Assembly: GCF_000300975.2 (NCBI RefSeq)
Contig: NZ_AEEC02000008.1
Coordinates: 1 to 64,000, forward strand
Length of the DNA: 64,000 bases
From: Herbaspirillum frisingense GSF30
GTDB taxonomy: Bacteria; Pseudomonadota; Gammaproteobacteria; Burkholderiales; Burkholderiaceae_D
Direction: 5' to 3'
The notes below the pieces were generated by a model that saw only the letters and a program-made list of their open reading frames with translations, was not told the origin of the DNA and made no database searches. Shown in pieces: positions 17,743 to 26,861 of the stretch. The position numbers and the translations under genes were made by a program. The first letter of the stretch is position 1; the number at the start of each line of letters is the position of its first letter.

Positions 17743-17904
17743 CTGCACTGCACTATCATGGTATAACACGAATACCGCGCTGCCGAAAAGTGGCTGCCAG
17801 ATGGAAACAAATTGGCAACAAAAAGCAACATGCCGGCACCCACAGGAAACAGCTCGGCCATTGTAACGAAGTAAAGACGTCACGACGGACACTGCAGAGG
17901 ACAC

Positions 17905-18501
17905 ATGAAATCGATTTGCGTATATTGCGGCTCTTCCCCCGGTGCATCGCCCGCCTACGCCGAGGCGGCGCGCAAGCTGGCGCAGGAAATGGTGAAGAAC
18001 AACATCGCCCTGGTCTATGGCGGCGGCAATGTCGGCCTGATGGGCATCATCGCCAGCGAAGTCATGAAACTCGGGGGCGAAGCCACCGGCGTCATCCCCA
18101 AGGCCTTGCTGGACAAGGAACTGGGCCACCACGGCCTGACCCGTCTGCACATCGTCAAGGACATGCACGAACGCAAGGCCATGATGGCCGAGCTTTCCGA
18201 CGGTTTCGTTGCCATGCCCGGTGGCATGGGGACGCTGGAAGAACTGTTCGAGGTGCTGACCTGGGCGCAGCTGGGCTTCCACTACAAGCCGATCTGCCTG
18301 TACAACGTGGAAGGCTTCTACAACAACCTGATCGCCTTCGTCGACCATCTGGTGTCGCAGCGTTTCGTCAGTTCCGACCAGTCCGGGCTGATGATGCATG
18401 AAGCCGATCCGGCCACGCTGATCGAGCGCTTCCAGAGCTTCAAACCGACCTACAAGACCAAATGGGCCGATCGCGAAGCGGTGGCCAATCTGGTGCCTTG
18501 A
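17905..18501 (+). CDS. LOG-family protein (cytokinin riboside 5'-monophosphate phosphoribohydrolase type, TIGR00730)
   Basis: 198 residues of the Rossmann-like LOG fold. The defining motif PGGMGTLEE is at about residues 107-115, preceded by the catalytic arginine stretch HERKAMMAE and GGGNVGLMG near the N-terminus. Enzymes of this family release the base from nucleoside 5'-monophosphates, including cytokinin precursors in plants and some bacteria. In bacteria the natural substrate is often a purine nucleotide. AGAGGA precedes the ATG. A strong terminator follows. Confidence 0.92.
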   Translation: MKSICVYCGSSPGASPAYAEAARKLAQEMVKNNIALVYGGGNVGLMGIIASEVMKLGGEATGVIPKALLDKELGHHGLTRLHIVKDMHERKAMMAELSDGFVAMPGGMGTLEELFEVLTWAQLGFHYKPICLYNVEGFYNNLIAFVDHLVSQRFVSSDQSGLMMHEADPATLIERFQSFKPTYKTKWADREAVANLVP

Positions 18502-18588
18502 TCCAAACCCGGTCGCGCCTGCGGCCCTGGAGCGGCTGCAGGTTTTGCAGGATTCATTTCCGTTTCTTCACATTCCTGCGGCAAGCAA

Positions 18589-18621
18589 AACGCCCGTCCC
18601 TCTTGCGAGGCGACGGGCGTT
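18589..18621. terminator. Bidirectional terminator between LOG gene and metB-like gene
   Basis: AACGCCCGTC (18589-18598) pairs with GACGGGCGTT (18612-18621), with an inner CCTC/GAGG stem and a TTGC loop. T-rich on the right, AAAA on the left. Serves two convergent genes. Confidence 0.85.
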
Positions 18622-18673
18622 CTCATTTCTTCACTTTTGGCCCAAATCGGGACCTAAGCAGGCTTTTAGGCTC

Positions 18674-19915
18674 TCAGGCCTCCAGTGCCTGACGGAAGTC
18701 GGCCACCAGATCCTCGGTATCTTCCAGGCCCACCGAGACGCGGATGAGCGACTCGGCAATGCCCATGCTGGCACGGCGCTCGGCACCCATCTCGTAGAAG
18801 ATGGTGTGGGCCACCGGGATCACCAGGGTGCGGGTGTCGCCCAGGTTGCTGGCGGCCACCGCCAGATGCATGCGGTTGAGATAGTCGAAGCAGTCGATGC
18901 CGTCCTTCAGTTCGAAGGACATCAGGCTGCCGAAGGAGCGGAACAATGCCTTGGACAAGGCATGCTGCGGATGGGACTCCAGCCCCGGGTAATAGACGGC
19001 TGCGACGCGCTCATCGGCTTCCAGCATCTGCGCCACGGCCAGGGCGTTCTTGCATTCGCGCTCCTGGCGCAGGGCCATGGTCTCGGCACCGACGGCGATG
19101 TGATGCGCCGCTTCCGGCCCCAGCGTGGCGCCGAAGTCGCGCAGCGCCTTGGCGCGGATCTGCGCCATGCCCCATTGCGGCGCCGGGTTCTTCTTGTAGT
19201 TGTCGGCGATGTGCGGATAGCGGGTCCAGTCGTATTCGCCGGTATCGGTCAGCGCGCCACCCAGCGCATTGCCGTGACCACCGATGGACTTGGTCAGCGA
19301 ATTGACCACCAGCCCGGCGCCCACCGTCTTGGGACGGAACAGGTAGGGCGAGGTCATGGTGTTGTCCACCACGTAGAGGATGCCGCGCTCACGGCACAGC
19401 TCGCCGATGCGCTTCAGGTCCGCCACCTGGGTGCGCGGATTGGCGATGGTCTCGACGAACACCAGGCGGGTCTGGGGCGTGATGGCCGCTTCCACATTCT
19501 TCACATCGGTGGCGTCCACCATGGACACCTTGGCGCCCTGCGCGCCGACTGTCATCCACAGGCTATTGGTATTGCCGAACAGGAAAGCCGAGGACACCAC
19601 ATGGTCGCCCTCGCGCAGCAGACCCTGAACGATGGCGCCGATGGCGGCCATGCCGGTGGCGAAGCAGATGGTGGACTTGCCGTCTTCCATCTTGGTGATC
19701 TTCTCTTCCAGCGCCGACACTGTCGGGTTGCCCTGGCGACCGTAGCGATAGCCCGGCTGCTTGCCCTGGAAGACTTCGGCCAGCTGGCGCGCGTCTTCAT
19801 AGCCGAAGGTCACGGAAGTGTGGATGGGCTTGTGCAGCGAGCCATGCTCGATGCCCTTCTGGCGGTCGCTGTGGAGGATGGTGGTGGTAAAGCCGTAGGT
19901 CTTTTTATCGTTCAT
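18674..19915 (-). CDS. PLP-dependent Cys/Met metabolism enzyme (cystathionine gamma-synthase / O-acylhomoserine sulfhydrylase family)
   Basis: 413 residues, fold type I PLP enzyme of sulfur amino-acid synthesis. Seen: YRYGRQGNPTVSALEEK, the PLP ring-stacking region (ATGMAAIGAIVQGLL), DNTMTSPYLFRP and the PLP lysine in NSLTKSIGGHGNALGG. The first ATG of the frame is 108 bases upstream, but MNDKKTYGFTTTILHSD is the family start. It occupies the slot next to purF where Burkholderiales usually carry metZ, yet the sequence looks more like the cystathionine gamma-synthase/MetY-like branch, so I leave the symbol open. A purF terminator lies between the two genes, so it probably has its own promoter. 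Confidence 0.85.
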   Translation of the reverse strand: MNDKKTYGFTTTILHSDRQKGIEHGSLHKPIHTSVTFGYEDARQLAEVFQGKQPGYRYGRQGNPTVSALEEKITKMEDGKSTICFATGMAAIGAIVQGLLREGDHVVSSAFLFGNTNSLWMTVGAQGAKVSMVDATDVKNVEAAITPQTRLVFVETIANPRTQVADLKRIGELCRERGILYVVDNTMTSPYLFRPKTVGAGLVVNSLTKSIGGHGNALGGALTDTGEYDWTRYPHIADNYKKNPAPQWGMAQIRAKALRDFGATLGPEAAHHIAVGAETMALRQERECKNALAVAQMLEADERVAAVYYPGLESHPQHALSKALFRSFGSLMSFELKDGIDCFDYLNRMHLAVAASNLGDTRTLVIPVAHTIFYEMGAERRASMGIAESLIRVSVGLEDTEDLVADFRQALEA

Positions 19916-20028
19916 CGCGGGAGTCGGAAATACAGGGTGGGCAGGGGTGGGCAGGATGGCCCCGGCAGCGGCAAGCACGGGCCAAAGGCAAAATGATAAG
20001 CCAGTTTCCCACCGGCTGCGCATGAAAG

Positions 20029-20063
20029 AAAAACGCCGGCGCCGCAGAAGCGGCCACCGGCGT
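20029..20063 (-). terminator. Terminator of purF
   Basis: Nested stem ACGCCGG (20033-20039) / CCGGCGT (20057-20063) with an inner GCCGC/GCGGC pair and AGAA loop. The A-rich left flank is a T-run on the minus strand. Confidence 0.75.
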
Positions 20064-20091
20064 GCTGTTCCAGCCTCTGGTCAGGCGCGGA

Positions 20092-21612
20092 TCAATCCAC
20101 GCGGGCCAGGTTCAGGTTCAGCTGCGAACGTACTGCATCTTCCAGTGCCGGCTTGGGATTCTTGCGGGCATATTCGATGCGGTCCAGGTATTCCTGGGTG
20201 ATGTCGCCGGTGATGTAGTGACCGTCGAAGCAGGATGCCTCGAAGTTGCGCAGGGCCGGGTTGGAGTCGGCAATGGCGCGCTTCATGGCTTCCACGTCCT
20301 GGTAGACCAGGGCATCGGCGGTGATCTCGCGGCACACTTCCTCTTCGCTGCGGCCGAAGGCGATCAGCTCGTCGCGGGTCGGCATGTCGATACCGTAGAC
20401 GTTGGGGAACTTCACCGGCGGCGCGGCCGAAGCGAAGATCACGTTCTTGGCGCCGGACTCGCGCGCCATCTGCACGATTTCGCGGCTGGTGGTGCCACGC
20501 ACGATGGAGTCATCCACCAGCAGCACGTTCTTGCCCTTGAATTCGCTGCCGATGGCATTGAGCTTCTGGCGCACCGACTTCTTGCGCAGGGCCTGGCCCG
20601 GCATGATGAAGGTACGGCCGATGTAGCGGTTCTTGATGAAGCCTTCGCGGTACTCGATACCCAGCTTCAGCGCCAGTTCCATGGCGGCCGGACGCGAGGA
20701 ATCGGGGATCGGCATGACCACGTCGATCTCGCCGTGCTTGAACTGCTTGCGGATCTTCTCGGCCAGGAACTCGCCCATCTTCAGGCGGGCGCCGTAGACC
20801 GAGGCGCCGTCGATGATGGAGTCCGGACGGGCCAGGTAGACGTATTCGAAGGCACAGGGGTTCAGCGACGGGTTCTCGGCGCATTGCTGGTTGTACAGCT
20901 TGCCGTCGTTGTCGATGAAGATCGCTTCACCCGGGTTGACGTCGCGCAGGAAGCGGAAGCCCATGCCTTCCAGGGCCACCGATTCGCTGGCCATCATGTA
21001 TTCGATGCCCTTGTCGCTTTCGTTGAAGCCCAGGCACATCGGACGGATGCCGTACGGATCGCGGAAGCCCAGGAGACCGTAACCGGCGATCTGCGCCACC
21101 ACGGCGTAGGAGCCGCGCACGCGCTTGTGCACCATGGCCACGGCCTTGAAGAGTGCGGCCGGGTCCAGCGAGTAGCCGGTGGTGGCCTGCTGGATTTCGT
21201 GGGCCAGCACGTTCAGGAGCACTTCGGTATCGGAATCGGTGTTGATGTGGCGGCGATCGTTCTTGAACATCTCGATCTTCAACTGTTCCGCATTGGTCAG
21301 GTTGCCGTTGTGCGCCAGGATGATGCCGAAGGGGGCATTGACGTAGAACGGTTGCGCCTCTTCTTCCGAGGAAGAGCTGCCAGCGGTCGGGTAACGCACC
21401 TGGCCGATGCCGGTGTTGCCGGGCAGCGAGCGCATGTTGCGGGTACGGAACACGTCGCGCACCAGGCCATTGGCCTTGTGCATCGAGAAACCGTTGCTGT
21501 GGTTGGTTGCGATGCCCGCTGCATCCTGGCCGCGGTGCTGCAGCAGCAGCAGCGCGTCATACAGCATCTGGTTGACGGGGCTATGAGAGACGATACCGAC
21601 GATGCCACACAT
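20092..21612 (-). CDS. purF: Amidophosphoribosyltransferase
   Basis: First enzyme of de novo purine synthesis. It transfers glutamine-derived ammonia to PRPP. 506 residues. Cys2 of MCGIVGIV is the glutaminase nucleophile after removal of Met1. The N-terminal Ntn domain includes GQVRYPTAGSS and HNGNLTN. The PRPP-binding motif LLVDDSIVRGTTSREIV lies in the C-terminal phosphoribosyltransferase domain. AGGAG precedes the ATG. It follows cvpA by 95 bases on the same strand, the classic cvpA-purF pair. Confidence 0.98.
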   Translation of the reverse strand: MCGIVGIVSHSPVNQMLYDALLLLQHRGQDAAGIATNHSNGFSMHKANGLVRDVFRTRNMRSLPGNTGIGQVRYPTAGSSSSEEEAQPFYVNAPFGIILAHNGNLTNAEQLKIEMFKNDRRHINTDSDTEVLLNVLAHEIQQATTGYSLDPAALFKAVAMVHKRVRGSYAVVAQIAGYGLLGFRDPYGIRPMCLGFNESDKGIEYMMASESVALEGMGFRFLRDVNPGEAIFIDNDGKLYNQQCAENPSLNPCAFEYVYLARPDSIIDGASVYGARLKMGEFLAEKIRKQFKHGEIDVVMPIPDSSRPAAMELALKLGIEYREGFIKNRYIGRTFIMPGQALRKKSVRQKLNAIGSEFKGKNVLLVDDSIVRGTTSREIVQMARESGAKNVIFASAAPPVKFPNVYGIDMPTRDELIAFGRSEEEVCREITADALVYQDVEAMKRAIADSNPALRNFEASCFDGHYITGDITQEYLDRIEYARKNPKPALEDAVRSQLNLNLARVD

Positions 21613-21707
21613 GGTGGACTCCTAACGAAGAACGAAAACGAAAATGAACCACGACTGCAAGCGACGACCGATGCGCCCTGCCACGGGATCTGCCCGCGGC
21701 AGCGGCA

Positions 21708-22208
21708 TCAGACAGGGGGTGAAAAATTCACATGCTCGGCCAGTTTTCCCGGCAGGTAGGGCAGCACGGCCTGCGCACCCTGTTCAACCCAGGGGCTGAA
21801 CCTGGCCTCTTTCCAGAACGGCTGTTGCGGAATCGAGGTCGTGCCGCACAGCAATGCCACCGCCACCACCAGCAGGACGCCACGCGCCACGCCGAAAATA
21901 CTGCCCAATGTCCTGTCCAGCATGGTCAGGCCGGTCGCCTTGACCAGCTCACTCAATGTCTTGGCCACCAGCGCCATCAACAGGCGCGTCCCGATGAACA
22001 AGGCCACGAAGGCGACGATGAGTCGCGTCAATTCGCCCGGCACCACATCCGGCAGCATCGTCGAAAGCGCCTCGCCATACATGTTGGCCACCACCAGCGC
22101 CACGATCCAGCCGGCCAGCGACAACACCTCGCGCACCAGTCCGCGCAGGGTGCCGATGATCACGGAACACGCCAGGATCAGCAGCACCAGGTAGTCAAAT
22201 ATCGTCAC
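21708..22208 (-). CDS. cvpA: CvpA family membrane protein
   Basis: 166-residue inner-membrane protein with about four membrane segments. FDYLVLLILACSVIIGTLRGLVREVLSLAGW is the conserved first half. Named for colicin V production, and in enterobacteria linked to envelope and bile-salt resistance. The start codon is GTG (22208-22206). No ATG occurs nearby in frame. It is immediately downstream of the SPOR-domain gene (34 bases) and upstream of purF. Confidence 0.9.
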   Translation of the reverse strand: MTIFDYLVLLILACSVIIGTLRGLVREVLSLAGWIVALVVANMYGEALSTMLPDVVPGELTRLIVAFVALFIGTRLLMALVAKTLSELVKATGLTMLDRTLGSIFGVARGVLLVVAVALLCGTTSIPQQPFWKEARFSPWVEQGAQAVLPYLPGKLAEHVNFSPPV

Positions 22209-22242
22209 GATGACAACAATATGCGGCTATCTGCAGCCAATT

Positions 22243-23217
22243 TCAAGCAGGAACAATAGTAGCATTCAAGCCCAGCTTCTTGATTCGGCTTCCCATGCGT
22301 TCGGCTTCATCGCGGCTGCCGAAGGGACCGACGCGGATGCGCGTGCGTTCGCCGGCCTGGGTCGCGATCTTTTGCGTGTAGGAGTGAATACCTGCTGCGT
22401 TGAGCTTGTTGCGCAATTCATTGACCTTGTCCTGGGTCGCCAGCGCGGCGACCTGGATGACGAACTTGCCCCCGGTGGCGGCCGGCTTCTTCTCTGCCGG
22501 CGCAGCAGCTGCACCGCCCGCTGCACCGGACTTGCCTTCCAGGATCGCCAGCGCACGCGCCGAATCGTCATGGGCGGAGGGCGCTGCTGCCGGCGGGGTG
22601 GAGGCCGGGGCCGGGGCCTTGGGCTTGGCGGCTTCCTTCTTCGGCTCTTCCTTGTGCTCGACTGCGATCGGCTTCTTTTCCTCGACCTTGGCCGCAGGCT
22701 TGTCGATCACCTTGGGGGCCACGGCCGCCACCGGCGGGCTGGCCGGCTGTGCGGCCGGGGCAGTGGCGGGTTCGGGCGCGATGCTGGCCGGCTCGACGAT
22801 CTCTTCCTTCTGGTCCAGCGAGGCCTGCTTGGCATCGCCCGCAGAGGCTGGCACCGGGGCCGAGGTTCCGGCCGAGGCCGCCTGGTCCTTGGATGGGATC
22901 TGGATGGCGATATCGTCGTTGAGCGGCTTGGGCTCGGAATCGAGGATCATCGGCAACACGATCACCACCGCCAGCGCCAGCGCGACGGCACCGATCAGGC
23001 GGCGGCGCGCACGTTTCTTTTCCGGCAACAAGGGATCGGCGGCGGCGTCCTTGCCGGCCTTGGCCCGTCCCCCTGCGGCACGGCCGGAGGTATTGGCGGC
23101 GCTACGGCTGCCGCGGCTGCGAATGACGGAAGATTGCTCGTCGGAACGCGAACGGAAAGTACCTTGGTCGGAAGCAGAGTCCTGCTTGTTTTTGCGGAAA
23201 AACGAGAACAAGCCCAT
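22243..23217 (-). CDS. SPOR-domain membrane protein (DedD-like)
   Basis: 324 residues: a basic cytoplasmic N-terminus with RKNKQD and KKRARRR, one membrane segment (LIGAVALALAVVIVLPMIL, about 92-110), a long Ala/Pro/Lys-rich periplasmic linker, and a C-terminal SPOR domain (FVIQVAALATQDKVNELRNKL through RIRVGPFGSRDEAERM). SPOR domains bind denuded septal peptidoglycan, so a role at the division site is likely. The folC-dedD-cvpA-purF order supports the DedD assignment. Confidence 0.88.
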   Translation of the reverse strand: MGLFSFFRKNKQDSASDQGTFRSRSDEQSSVIRSRGSRSAANTSGRAAGGRAKAGKDAAADPLLPEKKRARRRLIGAVALALAVVIVLPMILDSEPKPLNDDIAIQIPSKDQAASAGTSAPVPASAGDAKQASLDQKEEIVEPASIAPEPATAPAAQPASPPVAAVAPKVIDKPAAKVEEKKPIAVEHKEEPKKEAAKPKAPAPASTPPAAAPSAHDDSARALAILEGKSGAAGGAAAAPAEKKPAATGGKFVIQVAALATQDKVNELRNKLNAAGIHSYTQKIATQAGERTRIRVGPFGSRDEAERMGSRIKKLGLNATIVPA

Positions 23218-23251
23218 GCGGAGTCGTCTTGAATTGATCTGAAAATCTTGG

Positions 23252-23278
23252 AAAACCTGCCCGACCCATCAGGTCGGG
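23252..23278 (-). terminator. Possible weak terminator after folC
   Basis: CCCGACC (23260-23266), 5-base loop, GGTCGGG (23272-23278), with AAAA on the left (minus-strand T-run of four). A short stem, so probably leaky between folC and the SPOR gene. Confidence 0.4.
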
Positions 23279-23322
23279 GCGCCGCCGGGCGTGGCGGCCG
23301 GCTCCGGAAATCGGCTACGGGT

Positions 23323-24645
23323 TCAGTGCAGACCGGGGCGGCGCGCCTGCATGACGCCGGCCACGGTGAGGAAGGACCCGAAAACCACAATTCTATCATT
23401 CTCCCCTGCTCTGCTTAATGCATTTGCATACGCGTCGGCCGGCGAAGTGAAGGTTTCGATGCTGCGCGCCGCGTCCCGCCTGAATTCCGGCGCCACGCCG
23501 GCACCCAGCAGGGCGTCCTTGAGCTGTTGCGCAGTGGCCGCGCGCGGCAGCGGCAGGTCGGTCACGCACCAGTGGTCGATCTTGTCCTTCAGATGACCGA
23601 TGACGCCTTCGATGTCCTTGTCCAGCATGGAGCCGAACACCGCATAGGTGTAGGGGTGAAAGCCCATGTTGTCCAGGTTCTGCGCCAGTGTGGCGGCCGC
23701 ATGGGGGTTGTGCGCCACGTCCAGGATCACCAGCGGCTGGCCCGGCAGGACCTGGAAGCGGCCCGGCAGCTCCACCGTGGCCAGCCCGGTGCGCACTTCC
23801 TGCGCACCTACCGGCAAGACTTCACGCAAGGCTTCCAGCGCGGCCAGGGCGGCCGAGGCGTTCAACAGCTGGTTGGCGCCGCGCAGGCTCGGATAGGCCA
23901 GCGAATTGCGACGCATGCCGCGTCCACCGTAGGCCCACTGCTGCTTGTCGCCCTGGTAGTTGAAGTCGCGCCCCATCAGCCACAGGTCGGCGCCGATCTT
24001 CTCGGCATGCGCGATCAGGGACTTGGGCGGCAGCGGGTCGCCGCAGACGGCGACCTTGCCGGGACGGAAGATGCCGGCTTTCTCGAAGCCGATTTCTTCG
24101 CGGGTCTCGCCCAGGTATTCGGTATGGTCGATGTCGATGCTGGTGACGATGGACACATCGGCATCGATCACGTTGACCGCATCCAGGCGGCCACCCAGGC
24201 CGACCTCCAGGATCACCACGTCCTGCCCGGCATCGGCCAGCAGCTTCATGATGGCCAGGGTGGTGAATTCGAAATAGGTCAGGGAGATGTCACCGCGCTG
24301 CGCCTCCACCGCCTCGAAGGCCGCGATCAGTTGCGCATCGCTGGCCATGTCGCCGCTGATGCGGGCGCGTTCGTTGAAGTGCAGGAAATGCGGCTTCATG
24401 TACAGGCCCACGCGATAGCCGGCGCGCAGCAGGATCGATTCCAGCATGGCGCAGGTGGAGCCCTTGCCGTTGGTACCGGCCACCATGATGACCGGGCAGT
24501 CGAACCGGATGTCCAGCTTCTGCTTGACCTGCATGACCCGCTCCAGGCCCATGTCGATCTGCTTGAAGTGGCGTTGTTCCAGCAGGGCCAGCCATTCGCT
24601 CAAGGTGGCGGGGGTAGCAGGGCTCGGGGAAGCTTGGGAAGTCAT
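23323..24645 (-). CDS. folC: Bifunctional folylpolyglutamate synthase / dihydrofolate synthase
   Basis: Mur-ligase-family ATPase that joins glutamate to dihydropteroate and lengthens folate glutamate tails. 440 residues. P-loop GTNGKGSTCAMLESIL at about residues 57-72, PHFLHFNERARI (folate loop), TYFEFTTLAIMKLL, SIDIDHTEYLGETREEI and the C-terminal domain motif DVAHNPHAA. On the accD side it is separated by a 283-base region holding a REP-like palindrome and the accD terminator, so folC probably has its own promoter. Confidence 0.96.
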   Translation of the reverse strand: MTSQASPSPATPATLSEWLALLEQRHFKQIDMGLERVMQVKQKLDIRFDCPVIMVAGTNGKGSTCAMLESILLRAGYRVGLYMKPHFLHFNERARISGDMASDAQLIAAFEAVEAQRGDISLTYFEFTTLAIMKLLADAGQDVVILEVGLGGRLDAVNVIDADVSIVTSIDIDHTEYLGETREEIGFEKAGIFRPGKVAVCGDPLPPKSLIAHAEKIGADLWLMGRDFNYQGDKQQWAYGGRGMRRNSLAYPSLRGANQLLNASAALAALEALREVLPVGAQEVRTGLATVELPGRFQVLPGQPLVILDVAHNPHAAATLAQNLDNMGFHPYTYAVFGSMLDKDIEGVIGHLKDKIDHWCVTDLPLPRAATAQQLKDALLGAGVAPEFRRDAARSIETFTSPADAYANALSRAGENDRIVVFGSFLTVAGVMQARRPGLH

Positions 24646-24730
24646 GGCGCGTCTCGGTCGGTGAAGCTACAGCACAAAAACGAAATACGGATTACTGGAC
24701 AGCTGTTCCGAATGAGGATGACACAAGTGT

Positions 24731-24845
24731 CCGTTCGTCCTGAGTAGCGGCATCGCCGCGTATCGAAGGCGCTCCGTCCTAGTCCTTCGGCAAGCGCGGG
24801 AGCGCCTTCGATACGGCCCTGACCGGGCCTACTCAGGCCGAACGG
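24731..24845. repeat. REP-like multi-arm palindromic intergenic element
   Basis: 115 bases of nested complementarity between folC and accD. Outer arms CCGTTCG (24731-24737)/CGAACGG (24839-24845), middle arms TGAGTAG (24741-24747)/CTACTCA (24829-24835), and a perfect 17-bp inner stem CGTATCGAAGGCGCTCC (24759-24775)/24799-24815. Two small local hairpins, CGGCATCGCCG and GCCCTGACCGGGC, sit at the junctions. The shape is that of a dispersed REP/BIME unit. No second copy is apparent in this window. Confidence 0.75.
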
Positions 24846-24870
24846 TAGTCAGACATTCGAAACATGCATG

Positions 24871-24912
24871 AAAAAACAAGGCCCGGATTTGCACTTCTGC
24901 AAATCCGGGCCT
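24871..24912 (-). terminator. Rho-independent terminator of accD
   Basis: Perfect 15-bp stem AGGCCCGGATTTGCA (24879-24893) / TGCAAATCCGGGCCT (24898-24912) with a 4-base loop, and AAAAAA at 24871-24876 giving a minus-strand T-run. Confidence 0.9.
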
Positions 24913-24928
24913 GAAGTATATCCGCTTA

Positions 24929-25798
24929 TCAGGAAACCGTTTCGGCAGCCTGGTTTTGCAGCAGGGCCAGCAGACGGGCGATTTCCTCGCGCATCTTGCG
25001 GCGGTCGACGATCATGTCGATGGCGCCCTTGGTGACCAGGAATTCGGCACGCTGGAAGCCTTCCGGCAGTTTCTCACGCACCGTGTTCTCGATCACGCGC
25101 GGGCCGGCAAAGCCGATCAGGGCGCGGGGTTCGGCCATCACCACGTCGCCCATGAAGGCGAAGGATGCCGACACGCCGCCCATGGTCGGGTCGGTCAGCA
25201 CGCTGATGAAGGGCAGCTTCTTTTCCGACAGCTTGGTCAGCATGGAGGTGGTCTTGGCCATCTGCATCAGCGACAGCAGGCCTTCCTGCATGCGGGCGCC
25301 GCCGGTGGCGGTGATGCAGATGAAGGGGACCTTCTGTTCCAGCGCCGCCTGGGCGCCGCGGGCGAAGCGCTCACCCACCACCGAGCCCATGGAACCGCCC
25401 ATGAATTCGAATTCGAAGCAAGCCACGACAACCGGCAGGGTCATGATGGCGCCGCCCATGACCACCATGGCATCGGTTTCGCCGGTGGATTCCATGGCGT
25501 CCTTGAGACGATCCGGATACTTCTTGCTGTCCTTGAACTTCAGGGTGTCGACCGGCAGGGCTTCCTGGCCGATCTCATAGCGGCCGCCTTCGTCGAGCAG
25601 GGCATCGAGACGAGCGCGGGCGCGGATGCGCATGTGGTGGCTGCATTTGGGGCAGACGTGGAGATTGGACTCCAGGTCGGTACGGTACAGCACGGCCTCG
25701 CAGGAGGGGCATTTGACCCACAAACCTTCCGGGATGGCCTTGCGGCTGGTGGAGCCGCGTTGAATCTGGGGTGGCAGTAACTTCTCGAGCCAGCTCAT
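24929..25798 (-). CDS. accD: Acetyl-CoA carboxylase carboxyltransferase subunit beta
   Basis: Beta half of the carboxyltransferase that makes malonyl-CoA for fatty-acid synthesis. 289 residues. N-terminal four-Cys zinc finger ([12 protein letters not shown], then VCPKCSHHM), then a crotonase-fold domain with [28 protein letters not shown] and [14 protein letters not shown]. The frame is open 123 bases further upstream, but [13 protein letters not shown] is the conserved start. It lies downstream of trpA with a hairpin terminator in between, an order shared across betaproteobacteria. Confidence 0.97.
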   Translation of the reverse strand: MSWLEKLLPPQIQRGSTSRKAIPEGLWVKCPSCEAVLYRTDLESNLHVCPKCSHHMRIRARARLDALLDEGGRYEIGQEALPVDTLKFKDSKKYPDRLKDAMESTGETDAMVVMGGAIMTLPVVVACFEFEFMGGSMGSVVGERFARGAQAALEQKVPFICITATGGARMQEGLLSLMQMAKTTSMLTKLSEKKLPFISVLTDPTMGGVSASFAFMGDVVMAEPRALIGFAGPRVIENTVREKLPEGFQRAEFLVTKGAIDMIVDRRKMREEIARLLALLQNQAAETVS

Positions 25799-25926
25799 AG
25801 ATACCTCATAGATTTTTCCGGTGGCGCGCATTGTACCAGAGCCGACCGGGGCGGGACGTAAAGCACGGTCATGCTTTCCACCCGGCAAGAAATGAAGGAT
25901 AGGCGGCTTGCGCCTTATCAAAAGAC

Positions 25927-25964
25927 AAGGCCTCCGGGCGCAGTTCGGTGCACCCGGAGGCCTT
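25927..25964 (-). terminator. Hairpin terminator between trpA and accD
   Basis: Perfect 12-bp stem AAGGCCTCCGGG (25927-25938) / CCCGGAGGCCTT (25953-25964) with a 14-base loop. The minus-strand side continues CCTTGTCTTTT, a broken T-run. It may only partly separate trpA from accD. Confidence 0.65.
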
Positions 25965-25991
25965 CTGTCCGATTACTCCTGCCGGCCAGGC

Positions 25992-26789
25992 TCAGGCATC
26001 GAGCGCCTGGCGAATGCCGGTGACGAAGGTCTGCACCGCCTCGCAGGCTTTCTCCTGCGGGGTATTTTCGAGCTCGGCGATGATGCGGCTGCCGATCACG
26101 ACCGCGTCGGCCACGCTGCCCACGGTGCGGGCGGTGGCACCGTCGCGGATGCCGAAGCCCACGGCGATGGGCAGCTTGACGTGCTGGCGGATGGCGGCGA
26201 TGCGCTCGGCCACTTCGGCAGTGTCGATATGGCCGGCACCGGTCACGCCCTTGAGCGAGACGTAATAGCAGAAGCCGCTGCTCACGGCCGCCACCTGGCG
26301 GATGCGCTCTTCCGACGAGGTCGGGGCCAGCAGGAAGATCGGGTCCATGCCATTGGCCTGCATCTTCTGGGCGAATTCTTCACATTCCTCGGGCGGATAG
26401 TCCACCACGATGGTGCCGTCCACGCCCGCCTCGCTGGCAGCGGCGATGAAGGCATCCACGCCGAAGCGTTCGATGGGGTTGGCATAACCCATCAATACGA
26501 TGGGGGTATGGGTATTGGTCTTGCGGAATTCGCGCACATAGCCCAGCACGTCATGGGTGCTGATGCCGAACTTCAGGGCCCGCTCGCAGGCGCGCTGGAT
26601 CACCGGGCCTTCGGCCATGGGGTCGGAGAACGGCACACCCAGTTCGAGGATGTCGACGCCGCCGGCCACCAGCGCGTGCAGCAGCGGCACGGTCAGCTCC
26701 GGGGCCGGGTCGCCGGCGGTGATGAAGGTGATCAGGGCCTTGCGCTTCTGCTCGGCCAGTTGGGAAAAGGTAGTCTGGATTCTGGACAT
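25992..26789 (-). CDS. trpA: Tryptophan synthase alpha subunit
   Basis: Cleaves indole-3-glycerol phosphate to indole in the alpha-beta complex. 265 residues, TIM barrel. The catalytic glutamate is in [16 protein letters not shown] (about residue 49, with D60 in the SDP stretch). Conserved [19 protein letters not shown] and VGFGIRDG follow. It is 72 bases downstream of trpB. No DNA methyltransferase gene lies between trpB and trpA, unlike some relatives. Confidence 0.97.
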   Translation of the reverse strand: MSRIQTTFSQLAEQKRKALITFITAGDPAPELTVPLLHALVAGGVDILELGVPFSDPMAEGPVIQRACERALKFGISTHDVLGYVREFRKTNTHTPIVLMGYANPIERFGVDAFIAAASEAGVDGTIVVDYPPEECEEFAQKMQANGMDPIFLLAPTSSEERIRQVAAVSSGFCYYVSLKGVTGAGHIDTAEVAERIAAIRQHVKLPIAVGFGIRDGATARTVGSVADAVVIGSRIIAELENTPQEKACEAVQTFVTGIRQALDA

Positions 26790-26861
26790 GATGGTGAAGT
26801 ATTTTGTCGAACCAGCCGGCCACCCGTCGGGCAGCCGGCACGCGTCAGGCAGGGTCGGCGA

